From assembly GCA_911728435.2 (NCBI GenBank), contig OU452198.1:16898001-16962000 (forward strand): a stretch of 64,000 bases of DNA, given 5' to 3'. Positions 35,142 through 45,589 of this stretch are shown here, in pieces. The stretch comes from Apoderus coryli (lineage: Eukaryota > Arthropoda > Insecta > Coleoptera > Attelabidae). The position numbers and the translations under genes are program-made. The stretch's first letter is position 1; every line of letters begins with the position of its first letter. The notes under the pieces were generated by a model. It saw only the letters and a program-made list of their open reading frames with translations, was not told the DNA's origin and searched no databases.

Positions 35142-36122
35142 CTACTTTTCTACATAATTTCCGTGAATATTGAGGCACTTGTCATAACGTGGCACCAGTT
35201 TTTGAATACCCTCCTCATAAAATTCTGCCGCCTGACTTGTTAACCACTGTATCACAAATGTTTTGACTTCGTTATCGTCTTGAAGACGCTGACCACCCAG
35301 GTGTTTCTTCAAGTGCAGGAACAAATGGTAGTCGCTGGGCGCCAGATCAGGGCTGTATGGAGGATGATCTAGAGTTTCCCATTTAAAAGATTTGATGAGA
35401 TCTTTGGTCCGATTAGCCACATGTGGACGGGCATTGTCATGCACCAAACGATACCCTTACTCAACTAGCCACGTCTTTTGTTCTGGATTGCACGACGCAG
35501 ATTGTTCAATGTCTCACAATAAGACGCTGCATTGATTGTCTCATTACGAGGCAGAAACTCCACTAGCAATACTCCTTTCCTGTCCCAAAAAACAATGCAC
35601 ATGATTTTCCGGGCAGAAATGGCTTGCTTAAACTTCACTCTTTTGGGTGATGATGAATGTCGCCATTCCATGGATTGTTGTTTCGATTCTAGTGTGACAG
35701 AGGCCACCCATGTTTCGTCACCAGTAACAATTTGGTCTAAAAAATCTTCACCTTCATTGTGGTACCGCTCAAGGAAAGTCAATGCACTGCCTAAACGGTG
35801 GGTTTTGTGCAAATCCGTCAACATTTTTGGAACCCAACGTGAACACAATTTCCGGTAATTCAAGTTCTCGGTCACAATGCGATACAAAACACTACGAGAA
35901 TATTGAGGAAAGCAGTCGCACATTGATGAAATTGTAAACCGGCTGTTTTCTCTCACCTTTTCCTCCACTTTCTGCACCAAATCTTCATTAACGACCGAAG
36001 GACGCCAACTCCGTTCTTCATCATGCACATTTGTGCGGCCATCTTTAAATGCTCTCACCCATTTCCTTACCATTCCATCACTCATAATGTTTTGTCCGTA
36101 AACTTCACAGATCTCACGATGG
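35142..36122 (-). pseudogene. mariner (Mos1/SETMAR-type) transposase, broken
   Basis: On the minus strand the protein runs HREICEVYGQNIMSDGMVRK (helix-turn-helix), WVPKMLTDLHKTHR, VTGDETWV (first catalytic Asp), MEWRHSSSPK, VFWDRKGVLLVEFLP, then an in-frame TAG at 35465-35467. A shift of frame by about 35450 follows, then VHDNARPHV (second Asp) and YSPDLAPSDYHLFLHLKKHL (third Asp) to GNYVEK. It belongs to the DD34D mariner group. Both lesions lie in the segment just before the second Asp. The first 20 or so residues are missing because of the inverted junction near 36120; the apparent Met at 36139 comes from antisense sequence. Confidence 0.9.
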
Positions 36123-36277
36123 GTGGTCAGTGTCTTCAAGACTATAAGGAAGTCAAAACATTTGTGATACAGTGGTTAACAAGTCAGGCGGCAGAATTTT
36201 ATGAGGAGGGTATTCAAAAACTGGTGCCACGTTATGACAAGTGCCTCAATATTCACGGAAATTATGTAGAAAAGTAG
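36120..36277 (+). pseudogene. inverted duplicate of the mariner transposase C-terminus
   Basis: Reads GGQCLQDYKEVKTFVIQWLT to GNYVEK, stop at 36275-36277. It matches the minus-strand C-terminus at 35142-35295 with only a few changes, so the two copies are of similar age. Confidence 0.85.
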
Positions 36278-36418
36278 ATTAAGGTACAGACTTTCATGTA
36301 AAAATAAAATTAATGCGATATCTTTGCACGTCTTTTTTTAATTCCAAAACGGTACTTACTTAAAAAACATGCGTCGTATATTACATTTAAAATACAATGC
36401 GAGTATATACCATAGGTG

Positions 36419-36490
36419 GTACCATGGCCTCGCTGATAGAGCCTTCGCTTCGTATTTGGAAGGTTAGGAGTTCGAATCGCAGCTCCGGTA
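36419..36490 (+). pseudogene. tRNA-like sequence
   Basis: TGGCCTCGCTGATAGAGC resembles a D arm with an A box, and GGAGTTCGAATCG a T arm with a B box, about 30 bases apart, followed by a T-run. The stems pair poorly, so it is a tRNA pseudogene or the head of a SINE rather than a working tRNA. Confidence 0.4.
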
Positions 36491-36760
36491 ATACTTTTTT
36501 TCTTCTAATTTTTGAATAAAGCAGTTACTTTATTACGTTAGTTTATTGAAAATAATGCAAATAGTACAATTATAATTGAGAGAGAGAGAGCTGTTTTGGC
36601 GACATCTAGCATGAACAGGCAATATGCCGGGTGAAACACAGTTCACAAACGATGGCCGGACAAGAAGCAACAACTCCATTATATCCTATTGCCAACACTA
36701 GATGTTCCCGAATCCCCTAGCAGGGATGCCTCTCGTGCTAGTATAAGCTCTTTGTAAATG

Positions 36761-36862
36761 TTGGAAATTTGGATCACACTGCGTGCCGATCACCACTGAT
36801 GAGTCGTGGATCGACGAAACTGCCGTCTGGTGAAAGCATGGTAGTATGAAACAAATTTCCAA
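36761..36862 (+). ncRNA. hammerhead ribozyme type I, copy 1 of the 338-bp family
   Basis: Core at 36791-36832: helix I CACCA/TGGTG, the invariant CTGATGA, helix II GTCG-TGGAT-CGAC, GAAA, a 2-bp helix III (AC/GT) closed by TGCC, and GTC as cleavage triplet. Helix I extends outward through internal loops by TCACACT pairing with AGTATGA and TTGGAAATTTG pairing with CAAATTTCCAA. All catalytic positions are intact, so it should cleave after the GTC at 36827. Confidence 0.9.
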
Positions 36863-37098
36863 CATAACTTAAATGTCTTGTTGCTTTATGTAACAAGCAA
36901 TTCTTAAATAAAGCCTCCCTGCTAGGGGATTCGGGCGCATCTAGTGTTGGCAATAGGATATAATGGAGTTGTTACTTCTTATTTGGCCATCGTTTGTGAA
37001 CTGTGTTTCACCCGGCATATTGCCTGTTCACGCTAGATGTCGCCAAAAACATCTCTCTTTCAATCAATTCTCGTGCTAGTATAAACTCTTTGTAAATG

Positions 37099-37200
37099 TT
37101 GGAAATTTGGGTCACACTGCCTGCCGATTACCACTGATGAGTCGTGGATCGACGAAACGGCCCTCTGGTGAAAGGATGGTAGTGTGAAACAAATTTCCAA
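37099..37200 (+). ncRNA. hammerhead ribozyme type I, copy 2 of the 338-bp family, probably impaired
   Basis: Same architecture as copy 1, with CTGATGA at 37134-37140, but the triplet reads CTC instead of GTC, which removes one of the only two base pairs of helix III. Helix I also starts TACCA (a wobble pair with TGGTG). The outer stem (37099-37109 with 37190-37200) is intact. Confidence 0.85.
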
Positions 37201-37226
37201 CATAACTTAAATGTCTTGTTGCTTTA

Positions 37227-40116
37227 TGCAAAGATTAATCTACACAATAGATAGTCAGCGTATATGGGACATAAAACAAAAATTGAAACTGTCTCGACAC
37301 GAGCTACATCTATTAGAAAAACATGCAACCATGGAATTGTAGATGGCGTTATATGTATTGTGTTGAAATAAAATAATCATATGGGCAATGTTAGACAAGG
37401 ACGAGTATACTTTCCCCTACGAGGTGGGAGTTTGTTTTTATATTATAGTTATCATATATGTACTACTGTGCAGCAGTGTTTTTTGTCGGGTAGTAATATA
37501 AAATTATATGGTATACGTATACCTATCTACGCAAAGATTAATGTGTATGGACGAAAATAAAAGAAATTACTATAATAGTATAAATATACAGGGCTGGTTC
37601 ATTAAATGTTTTAGACAATAATTTTAAATGACTAAAATAATATTATTTTAGTCATTTAATTTTAAATTTCGGATATAAGGATGCATCAAAAAGTTATATT
37701 TAAATTAACGAAATTTGGCGTTATAGATAGGACTTCCGGTTATTACCTGATTCAGTTTTAAGGATCAAACTCAAACAGCAGATTCAACTTGTCGTTAACA
37801 TTATGAAAAAATAAATCTCAGAGGCGGGTAAATTAAAGGGGCATAAAGGCGTGAAATGCTACCCTAACTTTTTTATGCAGATTTTTTGCGTGTGTTTCAA
37901 TTCGGAGATGTAAAATCTAACAAATTATATACGTAATAAATGTATCCTTCTGTGATATTGATAGAAAGTCATCGTTATCGCGTAATATCGATTTTAAGAA
38001 ATGTTAATATTAAAAAGGCTGTGCTTTTTACAAGTTGCTGAAGTAAATAAGGTTTGAAATTTCCAGCATGACAATAATTATTTAAAAAAATACGGTTTCG
38101 AAATGCAGGATGTAAAAAATTAGAATTTTTAATCTGTTTTTAATGAAAATTTAAATCTATTGAGAAATATGGTTCAGGGTTTTTGTGAAATGTATTTTAC
38201 TCCAAAGATTCTACTCATCGATTATAACCGAATTAATTTACTCAAAAATATCTATACTAGTAAAATAACACAATTATCACAATTAGGTTCAAATTCTGCA
38301 ACGCCGAATTGAAAAAAAACTTACAGTCTCCCTAATATTGGTTTTTGTGCAATGATCATAAAACTTTAAAAAACTAACGATTTATGTAGATTGTATTGTT
38401 AACACGTTTCGTAAAAAGCTTTAAAAACCCACCAACAGGGTGTTAAAAGTATCACGACAATAACTTTTTTCATGTTTTAACAAGTACAATCGTCTGCTTC
38501 AGATTGATCCTTAAAAAGTGAATAACAGTTTCTCTATATAAAAAAATAAAACTCGTAAATATCATCCCCAAACATTTAATTTGAATACAATTACATAACA
38601 CCATATTTGAAAGTAAATAAAAAAAACAGCATTACCTAGTTTGACAGATTTGCAAATTGCAAATCAAAGTATCTATGTATACAGGGTGTTGCATAAGTAC
38701 TTGTACAAACTTTAAAGGGTGATTCTTTGACTAATTTTAAGATACAAATTTCATATGTACATGGGTCCGCTACGGCTTGGTTTTCGAGATACAGGTAGTT
38801 CAAAAAGAATATTATATTTAGGATTATATGCTTGTTCAATAGCATCGCAATTTGGTGCAATTCGGGATACAGGTGTATTGATGACACCAGAGCTGTCAAA
38901 AGAACTAATAAAAAATACGAAAAATAACAAAATACAAATATCATTCAAAAGACAACAATGCACATAATAGTCGGTACCAAGCCAAATAGGTAGTAGGTAA
39001 ATATAGATTTATTTTGTTTCGGGCTTGGGCTTGGCACCGACTTATTGTAATCAAAACTACCCACCAAACGGATACATTTAATTTTACGCAGATGCTCAAA
39101 ATGTTAACTTTCTTTCATTAATAGAGACCTGTGAAGTGAGCTTACCTCTTACGCCCACGTATTAAGTACTAAGTTTCAGTTATCAGTTATAATTTTTTAT
39201 TTTCCAAGAAAGCGAAACGAGATATTTAAAACGGCATTGCGCCGCCCTCATGTATACCTTCGGGGGCGGCATCGAAAATCGCTACACGTCACAAACTTGT
39301 AAATTCTTAGAACTACCCCTATATCAAATTTCTATTTTCTATCTTTTTTGTTTCATACCCAAAGCCCTATTCCTACCGAACTTATTATTTACCCGAAGAA
39401 ACATTAAAAAGAAGTAAAATTTAAGTACCTAAACCGATAAAGTGGAACTTATACCTGATGAAGAGACAGACTATTATAATAGGTATACCTAATATAATAT
39501 AGGTAGCACTGATAATTTTTTTATTATAGGTATTATAAGATCTACAACAATCTTGTTACATCTTTGCCACATTGTCTACGTGAAATATTTAGTCAAAAGT
39601 ATGTTTCTATCTAAAAGCTTTTCATTTAACGATTGTTCGCCACTGATCATGGGACTGGTCTAGTCTTGAAACATGTATGACATGGATTAAATATTATTAT
39701 ATTAAATTTAATTCATAGAGATTAGGCTTTTATTTCAATACTGTACTTGTAATAAATCACCCTGTGTGTTTCTTTTACCGACGAATTGGCAACAGCACGA
39801 CACACACCACATTCGCTTGTTTTTTTTTCTACCCTCCCTGCGTATCCCCTCCAGATTAATACAGAATTTCATCAATTTCTCTCTCTGACAATACAGCATT
39901 GCCGGTGCATATCTGTTGCAAATGATCTAAATAATTGTTATACGTTGCGTTTTGTTTTTGATATTAATAAACTACAAAACGGTTTCTGGCTGTGACAATA
40001 CTGCTCTATGCTTTACACGCTAGTCTACGCCACGTAGTGGCAGGCATACTTAGAGATGTTCTGATTTTAATGCATTGGGCTGACTATCTATTGTGTAGAT
40101 TAATCTTTGCTTTATG
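37227..40116. mobile_element. hAT-like DNA transposon inserted in the retrozyme array
   Basis: The termini CAAAGATTAATCTACACAAT on the left and its inverse on the right form a perfect inverted repeat of about 31 bp. The retrozyme sequence CTTTATG is duplicated on both sides (7-8 bp, ambiguous by one base), which fits hAT. I see no transposase in the 2.9 kb, so it is non-autonomous. It has collected other fragments, including mariner tips near 37590 (ACAGGGCTGG), 38682 (ACAGGGTGTTGC) and 39760, and half of an ETS-like palindrome at 37732. A GC-rich hairpin lies at 39240-39275. Confidence 0.65.
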
Positions 40117-40133
40117 TAACAAGCAATTCTTAA
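40117..40133 (+). mobile_element. retrozyme-like element, right remnant
   Basis: CTTTATGTAACAAGCAATTC continues the unit interrupted at 37226 (compare 36890-36915) until TTAAA, where the flanking repeat begins. Confidence 0.7.
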
Positions 40134-41028
40134 ACAATTATAATTATTATTATTAAAATTCTGTTTCGTTACGCAGGTCATATATTTTTAATTATATTAT
40201 ATATTGTCGGGAAAGTTTTGGGGCGACACAACCGATTTTTTTACTAATACATCTCAAATTAAATAGCGTTTTATAATATTTTATGTGCAATATTATTAGT
40301 TGAAATTATTTTCGTTATTATTTGGATATTAGGCTGTGTGCGCTTTCGTTAGTGTTGTACCTAATTATATGTTTAAGTAAGGTATATCATATTTTGTATT
40401 ACTGTACCTGCCCTGCAATTAGGTTTCTGTCTGGACAGATGTATGCTTAAATAAATATATGAAAAAATATATAAAATAAATCAAGATATAATTAAGTTAA
40501 TTTTTTACCGGACTAATCCTTAAAATTTTTGGTACTCAATACGAAAATTTCCACATTAAAATCAAAGTATGTACAAGTTTATTTTACGATACAGTAAACA
40601 ATAGAAATAAATGACTGTTACTAAATGATATCCTAATATTAACGATTGACTTTGAGATTTTCAGCAGCGTGCTTCATAAAATTTTTACAAGATGGTTGAC
40701 TTTTTATTTATACATATCAAATTAAATCTCCCAGCGAGATGGAATATTTTATGAATTTATAAATACTACGTTACCCATAAATATCTTTAATTCTAAATAC
40801 CTCAAAATTTTCTTTGCTAAAAGGACCGTATACGAATTTTTCTTGTTCCCCTAATTTTCTACCATTGTCTTTTTAAATGACTCAAATGATTTTATTTCTT
40901 AAAATTTCAAAAAATCCCAGAATCTGCATGGTGGACTAAGGAATAGAATCCGTTCTTTTTTACTTATATCGGATTTACACCCTGATAAAATAAAAATATA
41001 GATTATTGTTCACTGATTGGCCAGCCCA
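40134..41028. other. repeat flank followed by non-coding sequence
   Basis: 40134-40240 is the inverse of the repeat at 7545-7680. Beyond it I see no gene or element. Confidence 0.5.
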
Positions 41029-43473
41029 ACTAGCAATTCGACATTCTTAAAGAACTAATATATTTTATAATTATTTTATTGCCGCTTAGTTAAAACTTTT
41101 TTGTTGTTTAAAGTTTCGTTTCGTGACTAAACTGCTGTGTTAAACTTTTCTGTGCGAAAAATTGTTTTAAGAACGTTTTTACAGCAAAATAATAAAATAG
41201 TTATAAAATAGTTATAAAATATGATATTGTAACAATTTTATAAACGTTTATAAAATACTTTTTGTAGGACGAATTTGTCCCGAATGATAAATGGTTTTAA
41301 AAGCATTTTGTAAATGTACTAGTCTGGATTAACTTGTTCCTTTAAAAACAATTATAAAATTATTCTGTTAAAGTACATTTCGTAATAATAAAATAGTTTT
41401 TTTATTGTCGTTATTAAGAGCGATTTGTTTTCTGCAGCAAGTTTGTGCGCAATTTAATAATTACAAAATTGTTTTTTTAGTTATTTTATTAGAAACAATA
41501 AAAAAATAAATATGTTGCCAATGCATATTTTATAAAATTCAAATGCTGTCATAAACATTACCTAGAACTAATATATAACATAGTCTTATTTATTTTCAAC
41601 TGATATTTATTGTTATGTCATACACAGGTTTAAAATGTTGTCCAAACGGAAAGCAGTTGTGCATTTAATAGAAAATTAATTACAATATTATAAATTATCA
41701 AAGGGAGAACATTAGTGACTATAATAAAGAGTAGCAAACTGTAATGGAATCTAATCAAATTAATGACAATTTATAAGACACCAAATATTTTGGAGACTGA
41801 TAAATTCTCAGGAGGAATTATTACTAGATGGTACATACATAACATAAACAAAGGGCTCAATTTAGGTTATGTTTAAATTACTCCCGTAAAAGCTAATAAG
41901 AGAGTAACTATAAATGCATTTTGTTTTATAAGAACAGATTAAAAGCTTTTATAAAACATATGTTAAAGTTTGTGTTGTAAAACTCTATTTACTATTTTAT
42001 TATTATTCCAATATTGAGACGATGCGACACACGGCGGCGACTCACACAAGCATCAAAGTATCAAGCACGAATACTTCAAGTAGACAGGACTAGACTTGAT
42101 TAATTTCTATACATTTTATCTTATATATTTTTTGCAGCACCTTTTAATTAAATTTTGATTTTTTAGAGCATTTATATACAAGCTTGTTTTAGTTTGTTTT
42201 ACTATTAATTTTTATTTTAAATAACGGCAAACGATTACTAAATACATAAAACTTCAAGAAAAATACTTGCTTCATTATCATTATCAAGCTTAGTGAAATA
42301 TATTTTTTTTACACCATAACTGGTTTATAAAAAGTTCTTCACGTTTACATAAAACATAGGTACCTATAGTACGACACAGTTAATATACGCTTTTAAATGG
42401 GCTATCCATATAAAAGTGTATCATTCTTAACTGTGTCGTACTATACCAACTTATATTTTGGCTAGTATCCATATGATAGATATAAAAGAATAGATAGATA
42501 TAATTTCAGGTAATATTAATTTTATATTACATTTTATTTGCACTTAAAATATTATGAGATTTGTGTTTTTTAACGAATACACCCCTGTATAAAACAATTC
42601 TGCAGTTATTTTGTAATAGCTATCTAAAGAGCATACTCGTCTGGGTTGAGATAATTTTGTTTTATAAGCATCGTATAAGGAAGAAGCCATTTTTGGTTTC
42701 TTTAAATTGTTAGCCATGTTGACCAAACTTTTAAAATTAATATTTTTTTTTAATTTGTAAAATTATCTTAGCTAATAAGATATACAGAATCAGTCATTAC
42801 ATAATGAAGGATATCCCAAAAGATTATTTTCAACAATAAGTGACAATAAAAAAAATATTTTATATAATTTATAAAATCTAAATTCATTAATTTACATAAT
42901 TCGCGAGGCGCATTAAAATTTTAGTAATAATATACAATATATTTAGCAGTAAATTTTGTTTCGCAGCCAAATCTACTCATGGGTGAATTTTATCTAACTT
43001 ATTTTATTATTAATTATTGGGTATTATAGCGTTTTATATTATTTTTACCTCCATGATTGTTCAGATTTTATTAATGTGTACCAACAACAATGCATAATAA
43101 TTATAAAATAATTTTGTGTAAAAAGGTATTTTAAAAAAACGTTTATATCCTTTAACTGTTACCGTTGATAGCAAAAATGTTGCAATTGAGGCTCTTATAA
43201 AAGAGTTATAAAATATGTTTATAACAGTTTTATAACAGTTTTACTTGATTTTTATTAGATATTTATAAACGTTCTAAAAACTATTGTATAATAGCAACAA
43301 GCAACATTTATTGAACCGTTCACGAGTCGATTTGTTTTATAAATCTGCGCCTTTTTCGTGTTTATAAGGCGCGTAAGAACATTCTGAAAATGTTTATAAA
43401 ACAATGGGTGTTTTATAAAATATATTTTATAAACGTTCTTACAGCAATTAAAAAAGTTAAATTGTTAGTTGGG
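41029..43473. mobile_element. DNA transposon with TTTATAAA-rich subterminal repeats
   Basis: CCCAACTAGCAATT on the left pairs with AAATTGTTAGTTGGG ending at 43472. Both flanks inside are studded with variants of GTTTATAAAA and TTTATAAACGTTCTTACAGC (41160-41270, 41340-41400, 43190-43445), in both orientations, as expected for subterminal transposase-binding repeats. No transposase is evident, though an unplaced 60-codon minus-strand frame at 42544-42726 lies inside. Superfamily not assigned. Confidence 0.5.
42368..42442. mobile_element. 75-bp hairpin element
   Basis: AGTACGACACAGTTAA at 42368-42383 is perfectly inverted at 42427-42442, with partial pairing in between (TATAC/GTATC). It is a tiny MITE-like hairpin nested in the surrounding transposon. 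Confidence 0.5.
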
Positions 43474-44069
43474 AGAGTATGGATGCCCGATGGACAAAAT
43501 CACTTGCTCAGGAGGGTTGAGGAGTTGTACGGTAGGTGTAGCCTTATAGGTACGGAATATTAGATTTGGAGAAAGATTTCTTTAGGTAGTTGACAAGAAG
43601 GCACTGATCTCGGGGAAATCATTTACAGTAAAAAAGTAATGGTAATGGAATTCCACAAACTTATATTCAAAATTAGAAGAATGCTGAGAAATGTTCATTT
43701 TAATCTAAAGCCCAATATAAATTAATAAATAATTAAATATTTCTTATACGTCCCAAAATATTAAATTACCTATATCTTTTTGAGAGAAATTTCATACTGG
43801 TTCATTTAAATGTGTAATAATGTTTATTCAAGAAAAATCTAGAAGAATTATTACAATTCCATATAAAAACAGAAATTGATTATACTGTAACCTAACTGCC
43901 TTGACATCCAATGGAGTGAATAAACGAATAAATCCCAACTAGGGTGGGAAATTTTCACTAGATTAGTATGTTGTAGTGAATTCATGATTTTCGATCAATC
44001 GCCTGCATTCTCTTCTATTTATAGACACTATACATAATGTTAATTTTTTTACTTACTATACTTACATAC

Positions 44070-44226
44070 CTGCAAAAGATTTTAAATGCGGCACTATAAC
44101 ATTCTTCATCATACTTAATTTAGATTCCACACCAAATCTGTAGAAAAACACAGAATCATTACCATGGTGCAGCTGTTTCTTTATTGACTCTATTATTCCA
44201 GCAAGGAAGACAGAATCAGTATAAGC
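44070..44226 (-). CDS. carboxylesterase, fifth exon in the window
   Basis: 157 bp after a TTTTTTAG acceptor, reading AYTDSVFLAGIIESIKKQLH, then DSVFFYRFGVESKLSMMKN and ending HLKSFAG across the GTATGT donor. The 'D..F..G......H....PVFFYRF' pattern is the conserved segment between the acidic residue and the histidine of the triad. It starts in phase 0 and ends in phase 1, joining the last exon 14 kb away. Confidence 0.92.
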
Positions 44227-44278
44227 CTAAAAAATATTGCATATTATTTCAAAACCACAAAAATATGTACTAACAAAA

Positions 44279-44790
44279 ATGCTACTGATGTCTTGCGGGA
44301 ATTCTAAATTCGGGATTCTCTTTAGTCCACTATCTAACATGTTGAGAACCTACAGTTCCGTTGGTTGAAAATGTTGATTCATCAGAAAATATTATAAGCT
44401 TGTGAAAATTTCTATTGCCGTTTAAAATCCTATTTCCCACAAACAATAATCTAGCCTTTTTGCTTCATCCCCAGCTTCCAAAGTTTGGTTGAAATGACGC
44501 TTGTAAGGATAAATTTTATTTGGTTTTAAAACTTTTTTAAATGGTAGATTTTCCCACCATTTCTAAATTCTTAGCCCTGTTTCTTAAAGAAAGCATTAGA
44601 TTTTCATTTACAGTTTCCAATATCAAGACTTTACTAGCATATTGTTGCTTTTCTTTTCGAAACGTATACGCGTGAGCAGTGACTACTTTCATAGCATTGC
44701 ACTATACAAACTCGTTGTTCTACGGCAGCATTTTGGGGAATTCTTTTAACACTGTTAAGACATTTTTTTGACACTGACAACTACTACAAA
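44279..44790 (-). pseudogene. degraded mariner-like transposase, N-terminal half
   Basis: On the minus strand, scattered frames read AAVEQRVCIVQCYESSHCSR, then KLIIFSDESTFSTNGTVGSQ, then a stop and WTKENPEFRIPARHQ. FSDESTF is the first catalytic Asp region. The second and third acids are missing, and several stops are present. It lies immediately upstream of esterase exon five, inside the intron and in the same orientation, which could confuse gene predictors. Confidence 0.7.
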
Positions 44791-44799
44791 AAAAGAAGG

Positions 44800-45589
44800 T
44801 AATAATGAAGTAAAATTAGTAAAATGCGAACATGTACACATGAAACAAAAAAAAATCTGTATTCAAATATTCTGTAACTCTGGAATCAGGGTTAGGATTA
44901 AATTTGCAGCATTTTTTTTATTTATCACTTTACGCTAAGTGACCAAAAAATGACTGTTCTTGTTTGATTTTATGTTTGTCTTTTTGAGAGGCCCTGATTC
45001 ATAAAAATCATTTTTTTCATAGTAGTAGTAGTAGTTCTACGCTGGCAGTGCGTATTCAAGCGTTCAGCAATACGAAGCGGTTAAATAATCGGCCGAAGAT
45101 GCGACTGAACTCTGATTACTCCTTCGTGAATCTTTTTTTTCGGCTTGATCAATCAAAATCACTAATTAACATTTAGAAAACTGTGGCCCTTTGATCCTAG
45201 CTTGAACGTGCATTTTTATTATGCCATATCAAAGTGAAGATGGCAACATAGCAGGCCTTAGTCAGCACCCGATGGATCGAGAAAACGCGACTGGTATTAT
45301 CCAGTAGGACCCCAATAGAAATCAGACCAAACTGGAAACCCACGCTCGAATATGCCGCCGTTTTGCTCCCATACTAAGCGTATTCTAATTCGAACCTTGT
45401 TTCACCTTAAAGAGATTCTTTAAATTTTGTAAGATATTATGGTTTTCCATGTACAAATCTATATCGAAAGTACCTTATTAGAATAAATAGGTCTCTGTAA
45501 AGCTATAAAGGACTATGAAGAGACATTTGATAATTCACATTAATAATGAACTTTTTATCAAATTTTTTGTCCTCTAATTATTAATTTGA
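44800..45589. other. non-coding intronic stretch
   Basis: I see no gene or complete element. A short GC-richer patch at 45040-45120 follows a small AGT microsatellite. Confidence 0.35.

Larger units (their letters stand above)
35043..36376 (-). mobile_element. DD34D mariner with a duplicated, inverted 3' end
   Basis: Bordered by TA (35041-35042 and 36377-36378). Both ends begin CGAGGCATG- or CGACGCATG-TTTTTTAAGTAAGT, but the right end is not a normal 5' terminus. From 36376 back to about 36120 it is a second, inverted copy of the transposase C-terminal coding region plus 3' UTR and TIR. The element therefore has roughly 255-bp inverted repeats made from 3'-end sequence and has lost its 5' TIR and the start of the gene. 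Confidence 0.85.
36578..37226 (+). mobile_element. retrozyme-like tandem element, 338-bp family (left part)
   Basis: Direct repeats of about 338 bp contain two hammerhead ribozymes (36791 and 37129). The first half unit (36583-36730) is inverted relative to the rest: it is the reverse complement of 36912-37060. The array stops at GCTTTATG 37226, where a hAT-like element is inserted, and resumes at 40117. The whole locus is bordered by the 12-bp repeat ACAATTATAATT (36566-36577 and 40134-40145). No protein is encoded. Known animal retrozymes are small non-coding elements that spread through circular RNAs made by hammerhead self-cleavage. Confidence 0.85.

Noticed and set aside
35532..35858. 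108-codon plus-strand frame
   Set aside because: Antisense of the mariner transposase, which has all the recognisable motifs.
29506..36490. functional tRNA genes at 29506 and 36419
   Set aside because: Acceptor and T stems do not pair; called pseudogenes instead.
38636..38967. overlapping frames on both strands
   Set aside because: They lie over a mariner tip and its flank; no recognisable protein.
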